Origin: Epiperipatus broadwayi
Taxonomy: Eukaryota > Onychophora > Udeonychophora > Euonychophora > Peripatidae
Direction: 5' to 3'
Assembly (NCBI GenBank): GCA_028023455.1
Contig: JAQFVV010006200.1
Coordinates: 4,193,860-4,257,859, forward strand
DNA length: 64,000 nucleotides
Shown here piece by piece: positions 10,767-21,705 of this stretch. How positions within the stretch are numbered: the stretch's first letter is position 1; every line of letters starts with the position of its first letter. Below the pieces are notes generated by a model. The model made no database searches and was not told the origin of the DNA. It saw only the letters and a program-made list of their open reading frames with translations. A program made the position numbers and the translations under genes.

Positions 10767-10926
10767 TTATCTTTTCAACATATATGTGTTTAAGTGGATC
10801 AGTATTATGAGATAGAATGAAGAGTGGTGGGTCGTGTGAACGTCTGTGCTCATATACCCTAAAAATTACATATATTGATACAGGTATATAATAAGCTTGT
10901 ATTTCAGTTATAGCATTAATGTTATA

Positions 10927-11920
10927 AATCCTGCACAATTTTTCATGTCACTGACATCAAGTGTATCTATAAATAGATGAAAAAAATAAATTCACTTTTC
11001 ATCTAGCATCTAAGTCTTTAAATAGACATATAGAATAAACAATAACAAGAATGAAAATTAAATTGGCTAAGATGTTATAAAAGCTTCATTCAAATTGGCA
11101 AGACCTAGAAAATATCTACACATTTTAATAACTTTGCAATTATGTTATCATAACATGTTATACATAAAATAAATAAATACTCCAATAGCAGTTTTGCTTT
11201 TGTTGTTGTCATTGTTTAGTTTACAAGTCTATTTAAGAAATTAGACTTCAGATAAAAAGTGGATTTATTTTCTCACTTGTTAGTAGTTAAATTTGATATC
11301 ATGGGTTCTAAAAAATTGTGCTGGATTTGTAAAATATCAACCATATTTTATAAATAATTACTTGATATTTGATTCAGTTAAATTGTGTAGGTATTTGTTT
11401 CTTCAGTACTTTGGTAATGCCTCTAAGGGATCTGTGAATAAATCTAAACAACAAATTTTCTCTGCAGATTCTATGGAGGCATTATTTGAAAGATAATCGC
11501 AAACTTAGAATAATGTGTCACCAATGTAATACATCATGGCACATGTAATACCAAATTTAAAATCTAAAAAAAAAAAACAACATATATTATTTCCAATGAT
11601 ATTCTTTATGGAAAAAGGAAAAATATGAAAAAGAATCCTAAATGGCAAACTGTAATATAAAGTTTTAGCCTAACATTTTTTTTTTGTTTTACCTAAAAAT
11701 GGTCAATTGTAAGATAAAGTTTTAGTTTTATCTAAAAATGGTGAAATGAAAGCCTAACCTTATATTTTAAATATAAAAACAAAACAAAATACATATATAA
11801 AGTTTTAGTAAGACAAATATATAAAGTTTTAATTGTAACTATATTTTTAAATATAACATCATATTACTTATAAAAATGCAAGAGATATATAATATGGGTG
11901 GGGTGTGTGTGTGTGAAATG
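10927..11920. other. AT-rich unassigned sequence
   Basis: No gene recognised. The phrase TAAAGTTTTAG recurs several times between 11640 and 11830. The segment 11215-11290 (ATTAGACTTCAGATAAAAAGTGGA) recurs diverged at 13255-13290, a small dispersed repeat. Confidence 0.4.
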
Positions 11921-11924
11921 GTGG

Positions 11925-12840
11925 AAGTCACCTGTAGTGAACTGAAATGTTTTCCAAAATGGAAAACAAATCAGTTTGTTTATGTACTCACTCCCACATG
12001 AATTTGGTCAAATACAAATAATGTTGATGTGCAATTCCTCTTTGTTTTTTATTCCACCATTTGACTGAACCCCAAAGTCTTTCTATATCATGTGAATGAA
12101 CACTGGTTTTTGGATCAACAAAATTATAGCTATGGTTTACTCTAAAGTGGTCTTACCTGGAAGCTCACAATTCCCCTGTTTGATAGGCTTTCCAACAAAC
12201 AGAGTAAATTGTAGACTTTCTTCCAAATTTTGTTTGATGGCTTGCATGAGAGTGATCACTGATCTGTCAGGAATTTTCTCTATAAAGCATTCATCTGTCT
12301 CCCCGCAAGATCCTCTAAAAATCCTCTTCTGGGAATAATCTGCTGACTTGATTCTTCTGCTTAGTAAACAGGCTTTCATCAATTTCTACAATTTTGTCTG
12401 GACTTCCAATTTTGTGTTTCCCTGGGGTTAACCAGGTACATGTACAGACTTCATGTAGGTAGTTACAGTCCTCTATAGTTTTGACCACCATTTTAAGCTG
12501 GTCTTCACACCATTTGTTGGACATCAATTGTCATGACCATCTATAGATAAATCTTAGTACAGTGATGGAACTTGATTTTGGATCTCTCAAACTATGTTCC
12601 ATTATTGCCACTTTCTTCAGGCAACCATTTGAGTAACAACACCATTGCCTACCCAAAGGATGAATGTAAACCTTCATATTGTGGCCATTATTGCACATAT
12701 TTTTGATGGCAGGAGTCCATATTTCTGGAATAAATTGAGTGCATGCCCTTCTGTAGCAGGTAGTTTCTACATTTTAATACTCATTTTGTTAAAAATCACA
12801 AGTAAAAATTTCACAGCTCAAAAAATGTGATAGCACATAA
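11925..12840 (-). pseudogene. Merlin / ISXO2-like (IS1595-type) transposase remnant
   Basis: Read on the minus strand, the pieces follow the order of Merlin-type DDE transposases. An N-terminal GHNMKVYIHP and RWCC-like Zn-binding segment (about 12620-12690) comes first. Next is the helical segment ending KWCEDQLKMVV (about 12480-12515). Then comes the first catalytic block KIVEIDESLFTKQKN (about 12350-12400). Then GETDECFIEKIPDRS, matching the family's CRETKECFLxxVPDRS (about 12265-12310). Last is a broken C-terminal block around FVDPKTSVH and KWWNKK (12040-12130). Frameshifts and stops divide it, and the middle catalytic D block (SDCW-like) is not seen. The transposon is dead; clear terminal repeats were not identified. 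Confidence 0.85.
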
Positions 12841-13870
12841 TCACAAGTAAAAAAATCATAGATGAGCATGTTTTACAATTTGGTCACATGACTATATGTG
12901 AAAAGTTGGTAATATATATATAGCTTAATACATTACAGTGACATAGGTACTAATAAATAATGTATAGATATAAAAATTCTCTAGAAATCTTTAACAAATT
13001 TTTTTGAAAATTAAATTTAAATTAATTAAATAGAACATACTATCAAATATTTAGCAATCATAGATAATCGTAATGATTTTGATAAAGACTAAAAGTTCAC
13101 CAGCTGGGCATTAATAATAAATAAGTTCTAAAATGAGTAATTATTGCTCTGACTTATATATTTAAATTTTGGATAATTTAAGTGGCTCCAATAACATCTA
13201 GGCTAATTTAAATTTTATCTTATTGTTGTTATTATTTATTCTAAGTGTGTATTTAAAAAATTAGACATCAGATAAAAAGTGGACACTTCTTTCATTCCTC
13301 ATAGTTAAACATAAGACTAGATAGTATAAATTGTGTTCCATTTGTAAATGCTAATAATAATTGATAAACATTTACGGTTATATTTATATCAATTCTGACG
13401 AAAATGAGTTGTTACAAAAAGAGGCTTTTATGTCTTTAAAATAATATATTTGTTAGTAAATAATCTATTTAGATATTATTTATTTCTAAAGTAGGGAAAA
13501 CAAAAAAAAGGAATGTATGAACAATTTAGTAATGTGTAATATTAGAGAAGATATTATTAAAAAAACTAATAATTATATAAATTAAAGAAGAAACAAAGTA
13601 TTGACAGAATTTAATTAAATAAGTGAAAAAAATTAAAAAACACTTTATCTTCATTTAATTTCTTTCAAAATTAAAAATATGTTGTTTGAACATTGTCTGA
13701 AAAAAACAAAGGTGGGATTTGGATCCGAGATGTAAATGAAGATTGTCTATAGACCTATATTTTTTTTTTCATCTATTTTTCCAAGATAAATCTAATTTGC
13801 TGCACATCAATTCATAATTAAAATGTTAACAAAAAGTCATAGGCATAAAAAGAAACAATTGTGGTTATAT
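12841..13870. other. AT-rich unassigned sequence
   Basis: Nothing coding recognised. 13255-13300 resembles 11215-11270 (see that stretch). Confidence 0.35.
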
Positions 13871-13979
13871 ATATATTTAATAAGAAGGGATGTGAACCCT
13901 GACCTTCAAGCTCCCTACATTTATCTACTTCATTTTATACAAACGATACACATGACCACATACATGTGAAAAAAGATAA

Positions 13980-14039
13980 ATGATCTCCAATATTCGTATT
14001 TTGTGCTAATCCAGCACTCGTCAGTTGGTCCAGATTATT
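13980..14039 (-). ncRNA. Hammerhead motif, decayed (minus arm)
   Basis: Reads ACCAA, CTGACGA (T to C in the core), stem II GTGCTGGATTAGCAC with a fully paired G-C closing base pair, then AAAA in place of GAAA, a short stem III and TTGGA. Core changes predict loss of activity. Confidence 0.55.
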
Positions 14040-14250
14040 ATCTCCCACACACATATATAATCAGTGTTCAATTTATATTAAGATAACAAATCCTCAATCT
14101 TTAATTGTCAGGCTTTAATATTCTCCATCCTCCAACTTTTTAGCCATCCATATCATTGAAAACCTGAGGATGGAATACTCAAAGCCCTTGAAGATTTGCT
14201 ATCTTAATATAAACTGAACCTGATTTTATATATATATATATAGGGAAATG

Positions 14251-14309
14251 ATGATCTGGACCAACTGATGAGTGCTCGTTCAGCATAAAATATGTATATT
14301 GGAGATCGT
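14251..14309 (+). ncRNA. Hammerhead motif with covarying stem I
   Basis: Outer stem I ATGATC 14251-14256 pairs with GATCGT 14304-14309. Compared with the copy at 0.37 kb, the third A-T pair has become G-C by changes on both strands, and the second pair is now T-G. CTGATGA is intact (14265-14271) and stem II is 14272-14286. GAAA has become AAAA (14287-14290), so this copy is probably inactive even though the fold is conserved. Confidence 0.65.
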
Positions 14310-14425
14310 TTATCATGTTCACATGTATATGATCATGTGCATTGGTTGTATAGGATAGATGTAGGGAGCTTGAAAGTCTGAGTTCAAATCCCTTCTAATT
14401 ACATTAAGTTCATTATAGACAATAT

Positions 14426-14734
14426 ACTTGTATTTAAATATATATAAATATTAATAAATTCCAGGAAGTTTATTCCATTGTTAGACTGGGTGTAAATGAA
14501 ATAATTAGTATATCAGTTCACTTTGATCTAAAATTAAATTGTAAGTATTAATTTCAAACTATCTTTTTCAAAATCTAAAATCCTGAATTTTACATTTATT
14601 TTTTAAAAATAACTTCCACACTGGACTTAAAAAAAAAGACAAAATATAGAAATTGATGGTTCCATAGTAAATTGGAATCTTTAGCATTTATAAATGTAAT
14701 ATTTATTGCAATTTGATTTATAAGTGCCAACTTT
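14426..14734. other. Short unassigned stretch
   Basis: A+T-rich, nothing recognised. Confidence 0.3.
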
Positions 14735-14930
14735 TCTGCACCCACAACTTTGACAACAGCCACTTCAGATAATGCATTAATTATTATTGCTAATAATTTA
14801 TTAAACTAGAAATTATATCTAGCCCAAGTATAAACTTTAAACTTCAGTTAAAATTAAAATATCATTTTTTAAATATATATAGACATATCGAATAACTCAA
14901 CTTGATCTCTCTTATCCCATTCGTAATATT
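14735..14930 (+). repeat. Dispersed repeat shared with 62.85-63.02 kb
   Basis: The order CACAACTTTGA, AATTATTATTGCTAAT, TTATTAAACTAGA, ATATCTAG, then AACTCAACTTGAT parallels 62850-63020 (CACAACTTTGAGATTAG, TTTGTTAAACTAAAGATT, ATCTCTAG) and the reverse complement of 63240-63400. It is an arm of the 63-kb hammerhead fold-back family. Confidence 0.6.
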
Positions 14931-15118
14931 TCAAAAGTGTACAATTACTGAAAGAATAAAATCTGATGACAAAAATGTCTGTGACATGGTTTACATGCCG
15001 CCAACAAATCAGTAAAAAAAATCTTAGCAAAATGAATATTCAATATTTGTTAACCAGAAAAAACGTCATCATTAATAAAAAAAAATGTGAAAGATTTTAG
15101 ATTTAGGGTTATGGACTA

Positions 15119-15825
15119 TCTGTTGCTATCTATAAATAGAGTCCTATATTCTATGTAATTATTACCAGACTGTAAACAAGTACATTTTTTCTAATAGAAT
15201 TTACTCTAGAAAATTTACATTGTTATGCATGCATTTTATTATCATGCATTATGTACCGTGAATTGAATATCATGCATGTGCATAATATGGTTGATAAACA
15301 CAAGATAGATAAACATGGTTGAATGTGGACAATGGTAATTATCTGTGCATCTGTACAATAGATATTATATCATATTAACTAAGAAGATTAAAATTGTTAA
15401 TTCATTAATTTTCATCTATACCATATAATACTAAATTGTCCAAGCACTTTACTACTGTTACACAATGCTTTATTTACCACCTTTTCTTACAATTTGCAGT
15501 CTTAATTGCCCCAGCAATCTTCTTCAGAAGATTTCTGGGGCAATCGAAACTGTAAACTGTAAGAAAGGATGGTAAAACATAAAGCATAGTGTAACAGTAA
15601 TAAAGTGCTTGGACAATTTAATATATGATATACATTTTGCAATGCAATAAGAAAGAGTAGTTATTATTATTTTTCATATATATATATATATATATCAAGT
15701 GTACTAAATCAAGTGAATAAACCTTTTGTTAAATTTTATTTGTGTGCAGTGTTTCCTTATAGTTGGTTACCAATGCTGTCTGACTAGTATTGTTAATAAT
15801 ACCTGTAGGAATATAGTAAATTATT
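15119..15825 (+). repeat. 5' LTR of the old gypsy element (interrupted)
   Basis: Matches 18051-18622: both contain TCTATATTCTRTGTAATTA, then TTTACTCTAGAAAATTTACA, GCATCATGCATGTGCAT-like text and TTAAATTTTATTTGTGT near the end, finishing in GGAATATAG. The MITE at 15432-15620 and an (AT)n run at 15676-15694 account for its extra length. Confidence 0.75.
15432..15620. repeat. Hairpin MITE inside the 5' LTR
   Basis: Terminal inverted arms start TAAATTGTCCAAGCACTTTA and pair over about 85 bp with the right half (through GTAACAGTAATAAAGTGC). The loop is at CTTCTTCAGAAGA (about 15520-15533). It is absent from the 3' LTR, which dates it after the gypsy insertion. Arms are imperfect; there is no ORF. 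Confidence 0.85.
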
Positions 15826-15927
15826 CTATTCAACAGCTTAAGAACCTGTGCAAGAAGAAGTTTATAGTAAATTAAAAGGAAGTTTTTTAAGAAATACAAA
15901 TAAATTCACCCCCAATTTGTGTAATTT

Positions 15928-16690
15928 ATGTTTAGTTACAGATCTTCAATAAAAATAATGGCATTGCAGCATAATCCTTTAAGCAAATTAGATTTTAACA
16001 ATGCTGCAGGTTTGAAAATTTATGTGAAACATTTAGAGAGATGCATGTTTATCAACAACATACTTCATGATAAAATAAAAATATCATTACTAATGTGGGG
16101 CTCCAGAAAAAAAGTTCTGCAAATGGCAGGATAGTTCAAGCCAAATATTATGGAGATATTAAATTATTTAGATTCCACATTGAATAGCATCATAGTCATC
16201 AAATGAACTAAAAATAACTATGAGTATCAAATATAAGAGAGATGATGAATGCCCATTCATATGTAAGGGTTATATCCTCATGATGGATCATGAATGAATA
16301 TCCTCTGAAGACAAGAAACAAGTATTATAATTATTTCATAAAGGACATTTGGGAGTTGCAAGAATGAAGGAGTTAGCATAATCATATGTTTGGTAGCATA
16401 ATGTGATTCAGGTCTCATTAAATTGCCTCCAAAAAGTTAGAATCTTGGCCAAAAATGTCTGTCTTGCCAAAGACTACTCTATAGATTATGCCAGACTCTT
16501 AAATGGCTACATTTTTTTGATCGTGATTGACTTATATTCTAAATGATCAGAGTACAAACTTGTTAAAGATACCAGCACAGAGTATACTATTAAAGCTTTA
16601 AATGACATATTCATGTGTCACAGATATCCTGGAACTATACTATTGGATAATGGAGCTGTTTTCATCTCAACAAAGTTAAAATATTTGTTT
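15928..16690 (+). pseudogene. Gypsy gag start fused to integrase (first part)
   Basis: The open frame at 15928-16134 (MALQHNPLSKLDF, then LERCMFINNI) looks like the N-terminal capsid region of gypsy Gag (phrase of the type LEQFFxANxI). After a stop the reading passes into integrase: HKGHLGVARMKELA (about 16345-16385), then an IDYARLLNGYIFLIVIDLYSK block (about 16485-16540), which holds the first catalytic Asp, and RYPGTILLDNGAVFIS (about 16621-16670), which holds the second. The Zn-finger HHCC is eroded. The usual PR-RT-RH region between Gag and integrase is missing. Confidence 0.8.
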
Positions 16691-17464
16691 GTGGCCACTT
16701 GATGGCATTGTTGCTTGCAAAAATAATGAAATGTAACATTACTGGGCTGATAATTTTTTGATTTCTGTTCTAGACAATTTTTAAAAGTATTTTTAAAAAA
16801 TTTACAAACCAACATTATGTTCTAAATTACATTTTTAAATTACATTATACATTTCAATGGGTAACACTGGAATGTGTGTGTGTGGGGTCTCCGATGATTT
16901 TGACAATCCAATACATGCAAAAATCTGAGCAAACCAAGCTTTCAGCATGTAGTGCTGGAATGTGGGAGGAGGGAATGATGGTTTCGATGATCCAAAGGAT
17001 TAACCAATACATACCCTAGTCTGAGAAAACAAAGATTATGATTTCCAAAACAATGTACAATGACAGCCATTTCATTACTCTTGTAGCTGTTCTCAAGCAA
17101 ATGTGCCTTTTCATGTGACTTATGTGAAATGGTTCTGGGATGTACCCTTTTCCAATTGTTTTCACCTTCCAGGTGTGTAGCAAAATGTGTAATGGGTTTA
17201 CAATTATTAGTATGCAATAGTACATCAGGTAAGGTGTAAGATTGTTATTTCCAATGCACATAAAACACTTATGGCCAGTTGAATTCCAAACACCCTCACA
17301 ACCTATGGTAGTAATCTGTGAAGTGTGCACTATTTCCATAGTGATGTGAAGCACAGTGTGCAATGCCATCTAGGCCTGCTAATGGCTAATATGAACAGAA
17401 CTATTGGCCATGTAAATGGCATATTTCTGTGCTTTTGCAGAGAACAATGCCATCAAGTGGCCAC
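16691..17464. mobile_element. TIR element inserted in the integrase
   Basis: Ends are inverted: GTGGCCACTTGATGGCATTG at 16691 and its complement ending at 17464, with similarity continuing inward about 45 bp. The gypsy integrase reads up to about 16675 and resumes at about 17480, so this is an insertion. Inside, 16870-16945 and 16950-17030 form a diverged tandem pair. Several open frames here (for example 17016-17369 minus) match nothing I know. No clear target duplication was seen, so the superfamily is undetermined. Confidence 0.75.
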
Positions 17465-17995
17465 ATTGGGCATAACTCACAACTACCAAATATTTTTAGC
17501 TAGCAAGGGGATATGCCATGTATTAACACTACCATATCATCTTGAATCAAATGATTAAGCCAAAAAGGCAGTACGGTAATTAAAGGCACAACTGAATAAA
17601 ACCTCATATAAGGATAAAGTGTTAATCACTGCCATGTTCTTTCAACAGTTCACACCATGTACATTTACAAAAAAATGATACTGGTTGAAAATGTTAATGT
17701 GATGAAAGTTTTATCCAGATGTTTCAGTATTAGTACCCAGTAAAGTTGTGTCAAGAGAAAATTCCTTAGACGGTGAAAATTTAATGTTGATAATACAATA
17801 TGGATATAAGGTGTATTGATAAAAAAGTGTTTTTCTGGAATAATATTTAGTTTTATTGAGGTAAATGAGATTACCCTGTGGAAGTGTAATAATAAGACAT
17901 GTTAATCATTTAAGAACTATTAGGATGAAAGACCTGTACAACAACCAAGACTTGCCAAAGACCATCATAGATCTCAAAGATTAAATTTGTGATTA
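17465..17995 (+). pseudogene. Gypsy integrase C-terminal part
   Basis: Resumes with IFLASKGICHVLTLPYHLESND (about 17490-17555), which matches FCxxNGIxHxxTxPYHPxSNG and holds the region of the third catalytic residue. LKAQLNK and a broken FTPCTFT segment (17580-17660) follow. The end RTIRMKDLYNNQDLPKT (about 17915-17960) matches the C-terminal tail with HxxQLRxxR. Many stops and shifts. Confidence 0.75.
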
Positions 17996-18050
17996 ATTGA
18001 CTATTTCTAAAGTGAAGATAGGAGTTGAACTGTACTGACTATATCATGGT

Positions 18051-18622
18051 GTGTGTGCCTATATGTATATATTTGTAATTTGTAAATAAAATTCTATATT
18101 CTGTGTAATTACTGTTAAACAATAAATGAGTAAATTTCCCCTAATTGAATTTACTCTAGAAAATTTACATTGTTATGCAAGCATATGAATTTTAATAAAA
18201 CTAATATATGCTAATATTTAGATTTATGTAGAATCTGGATTACAGAAATCTCTATGTAAGGAGAAAGTATAGTGTTAGTTGTCACGTGTTGTGTATTCGA
18301 ATTGAGCATCATGCATGTGCATGTCTTCAATAAACGCAAGATATCTGAAGGTGCTTAAGTACAAGCAATGTTAATTATCTATGCATATCAGAAGTTTAAA
18401 GTCACATTACCAAAAGATAAAATTGCATAATAGAGATTATGATATTTTCTAAGAAGATTGTTAAGGTATTACTTTTTGTATAGGGTGCATGTATTTATTT
18501 GTCTCAAATGAATATATCTTTCATTAAATTTTATTTGTGTCTAAGTGTTTTCTTATAGTTAATTACCAATGTGATGCTAAGCTGGCTGGTATTATCAATA
18601 ATACTTTTAGGAATATAGCAGG
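18051..18622 (+). repeat. 3' LTR of the old gypsy element
   Basis: Counterpart of the 5' LTR, without the MITE. A purine-rich stretch AAGTGAAGATAGGAG (about 18009-18023) lies ~25 bp upstream and may be the polypurine tract. Divergence from the 5' LTR is extensive, in contrast to the young element at 34-40 kb. Confidence 0.7.
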
Positions 18623-19473
18623 TTATATATTAATTTCATTTCAAAAAAAGAGTGTATATTAATGTACACAGTGAAATTATGGTGTTTATTGTAGCAATAT
18701 GCAATTTTTAAATTTTATACTATCCCCCCTCCCCAATCTATACAAATAAAAATATGTAAAAACAACCCATTAAGATTTGTAAATTGAATAAATTTTATAA
18801 TGTTGACTTTTTTTATCTTTTCTAAATTTTGTTACAGTATAATATTTTATGTAATAAAATGTTTTCTAAAAGTTTTACAAAATTTCTCAAACAATCAAAT
18901 GAAAGCTTAATGGTTTAGTAGTAGCAAAAATAAAATAAAATAAAGAATTATAAATTGTTTTTGAATTGTATCAGTTTAAAGTTTGAAGAGTTAAACAAAT
19001 CAGCAAGTAAGGGTAACTGTATTGTACCAAGAACTCACTATTGATGGTGATGAAGTGATGATGATTTACCCAGACTGACTATTCTTATATCTATACACAC
19101 ACATAATGCTTTTGGTGTGTGCATCCATTACTTTGACAGTGTGAATAATGATTAATAAAATCAGATGTGATGATCAAACCTTCCGCTACTTACAAATCTT
19201 TATATAAGGCATCCTTGTTATATTTCCTGATCACTATATGCCAAATCCCATCTCAAAAGGTTACATTAAACATTAGTTCTTAAGGGTTTTAATTAGAATG
19301 TGCAGGTTTTGAACCACTGACCCTATACAAATATTTTATTCTCTGGCATCATAATCACAGTTCAATTGGTAATAATCCTGCTTTTCTTAGCTCAAAATAT
19401 GAATGCTTAATTTAATGGAGAATCAATATGTATGCATGTAGAAATGACATTACTGAGATAATGATGCATAACT
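18623..19473. other. Unassigned sequence
   Basis: No gene recognised. On the minus strand 19300-19380 contains GGTTCAAAACC, a B-box-like phrase, with a weak tRNA-like context; it may be an old SINE. Confidence 0.35.
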
Positions 19474-19580
19474 GATATAGGTGTAAATTATTGGGATGTG
19501 TGTAAACTTCTAATTAATCTATAATTTGTCTATAAATTAATTAGAAGTTTACACACATCCCAATAATTTACACCTATATC
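19474..19580. repeat. Near-perfect 45-bp-arm hairpin
   Basis: Arms GATATAGGTGTAAATTATTG... (19474-19518) and the exact complement (to 19580) surround a short loop with its own CTATAAT/TCTATA symmetry. No mismatch was seen in the outer 45 bp. It is a MITE or the result of a fold-back repair event. Confidence 0.9.
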
Positions 19581-21573
19581 TTACGATATCTTAACAATAC
19601 TTGTTAATGAAATAATAGCAATGATATACATTCAAGTAAAAAACAAAACAAAAAACAATTAAAATGTCAGTTCTTATCATTTACAATTACATTCCTATTT
19701 TAATAAGGCCAACATATATAAACTATCCAATTCTTACCACAGGTTGACTCAAGAGAATTTAGTGAGCTTACTTTTGGTAAACTATTTCTGATTTTAATTC
19801 TTATAATGTTTCTGTTATATGATTTTAGGATGAGTGGAAAATTTTTCTTGACTTGTTGTCTGATTACACGTACAAAATAAGAACACATGACTGGAAACAA
19901 TTATGTAAGCAAAATATTACATTTCACTAGGTCCTTCATTTCTGGTTTTGACAATTTTCTGAAATTAGAAAGACTACATTACTAGTTCTGATTGATATAT
20001 TTTGGATGCATTTAGAAATTCATGCTTACACTATTCTCTTCAACTAAATTGGACGTTTTAGTTGGCTGGCAACATACCAGTATTCAAAAGTACTATAATA
20101 GCGATTTGAAACAACCTAAAACGATTCTGCAGATAAAATTGAATTTTTTAAATTTATACACTATTGCCTATAAGTATCTTGCACTTTCCACAGATGTTAT
20201 AATACAGCCTTTTTATTTTATTTTTTTATATAATCTTTCTTAACCCAGAACAAACCTTCCCAGAAAGTCTTATATGTCTATCCTTATCTTTAAACCTGGT
20301 TTTAATTTTTTCTTTCTTAATCCTTTTAATTATAAATTAGGATTTTAATTAAATTTAACCATAATCAAACTTTAGAAAAACAACTCGAATAGTTTTTATT
20401 TGTTTTTTAAATAGTTTGTGATCTTGATTAAATAATTAATCAAAGCCATAAAATACATAATTTTATTTTATAACTTAGCATATTAGAAATATTCAAAGTT
20501 TTACAAATTTTGCCAATTTCTCCAAAATAAATAAATAAATATAAATTTAACTTATATAACATAAATTTAATTTATATATATAGTTGTATGAGATTGAAAT
20601 AATTTTTTTATTATATTACTCTTTTTATTTTATTCCCATAATTTCCAGTTTTATCTGGAAATGTTTGATAATTTATTCCAAGATCATTTTATTGAGGCAA
20701 CATTTAATATGGTCATGGCTAGAATTGGACAATGTCTACTATATTACAATATTCCCACTTTATCATGATAAGACAATGAAATGCAGATGAACATTTTATT
20801 TGTCATTATTTAAAACTTAACCAGATTCTCTCCATTATATCTAGAATCCAAATCAAATTCAACATACATATTGTTTTATACATCTTTGGCTACCAATAGC
20901 TGCTATTTATTTATTGTATAAAATATGCAGAGCTAATTTAAAAATAAATTGCTATTGTTGATAGTCACATTATTACTAGAATTATATCATCCCCAGATCA
21001 TTGGTCAATTGCATTCACAGCTATGCCACCATATACTCCCTAAGCAATATGCCATGCATCAGAATTGAGAGTCAGTGCTACAATACTCATATGTACATTG
21101 AATTCTATCCTTAAAAAACTATTGGATTACTTATATACATTGGGTCCCCTGCCACAGGTATAGCTCCAATTAACAAATAATATTGGGAATGCTTAACTGG
21201 CACATATACCCAGGGAATTTCAACTGTAGTCCTATTCAAAAGAAAAATGGCTATCTTTCCATACAAAGCTATAGTACACAATATATAAATATAAAAATAC
21301 AGTAAATATGCTTACATAATTACTCAATTAGACACAGACATATACTCAAGAAATGCACCATGACACTATTTACATTCATTTCCCAGATGATTACAGATAT
21401 TGACAATGCAATTAACTATTTTGTTTTATTATTTTATATCCCATTAAAAGCTTTAGTATTTTACCTTTTATTCCAGACAATTTCTTTATTATTCTCAGAG
21501 AATAAATGGAAAGCATATTAGCACATCTCATCATTTCTAGTACATATTGAGATTTCTTTCCTCAAGACACCAC
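19581..21573. other. AT-rich unassigned sequence
   Basis: Short open frames at 19700-19900 (minus), 20022-20243 and 20584-20790 have no recognisable motif and look like chance ORFs. 20980-21250 is somewhat less A+T-rich but matches nothing I know. Confidence 0.4.
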
Positions 21574-21705
21574 AAGTACATTTGTCAAGTGTTGTTAGCC
21601 GAGAGGTAGCGAGCCATGTTGCAAGCAAGTAGTTGGTTGCAGACAGTTGTTGTGGGTTCGCCTCCCAGCCGATGCTGTCATATGGAAAAAAAAAAAAAGT
21701 ACATT
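21574..21705 (+). repeat. tRNA-derived SINE with target duplication
   Basis: The body (21583-21685) has an A-box-like TTAGCCGAGAGGTAGCG and a B-box GGGTTCGCCTCCC (about 21653-21665), then CCGATGCTGTCATATGG and a poly-A tail (21686-21698). It is flanked by AAGTACATT at 21574-21582 and 21697-21705. It has an internal pol III promoter and would depend on LINE machinery. Related copies are at 24.8 and 26.2 kb. Confidence 0.85.

Larger units (their letters stand above)
10292..10926. repeat. Hammerhead fold-back element with 16-bp target duplication
   Basis: An insertion (10308-10910) is flanked by identical TAGCATTAATGTTATA at 10292-10307 and 10911-10926. Inside are a minus-orientation arm (about 10315-10535), a ~100-bp single-copy spacer and a plus-orientation arm (about 10635-10870). 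Each arm carries a hammerhead motif and the ACACATATATGTG-type distal region. The spacer (CAGCCTCAGGGTGGCC, then a GGATGG phrase) matches the single-copy part of the 61.3-61.8 kb unit. The long duplication fits insertion by reverse transcription at a staggered nick rather than cut-and-paste. The open frame across it is incidental. Confidence 0.8.
13871..14425. repeat. Hammerhead fold-back element (inverted dimer)
   Basis: A minus-orientation arm (about 13880-14110) and a plus-orientation arm (about 14190-14425) flank a short single-copy spacer. Ends read GGGATGTGAACCCTGACC at left and the related GAGTTCAAATCCCTTC at right. Each arm contains a hammerhead motif. The arms are clearly diverged from each other, so this copy is older than the one at 8.4 kb is for its family. 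Confidence 0.8.
15119..18622 (+). mobile_element. Old Ty3/gypsy LTR retrotransposon, internally deleted
   Basis: Two diverged LTRs (about 15119-15825 and 18051-18622) enclose a gag start and an integrase. Protease, reverse transcriptase and RNase H are missing, apparently by one internal deletion near 16140-16200. Two later insertions are nested in it: a hairpin MITE in the 5' LTR (15432-15620) and a 0.77-kb TIR element in the integrase (16691-17464). Stops and shifts throughout show it is long dead. Confidence 0.8.

Noticed and set aside
10642-10938. 98-codon minus frame
   Set aside because: It runs antisense through the hammerhead arm; parallel frames at 32370-32612 and 61620-61802 reflect the repeat, not a gene.
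17016-17369. 117-codon minus frame in the TIR element
   Set aside because: No transposase or other motif; overlapping frames on both strands suggest chance in a less A+T-rich stretch.
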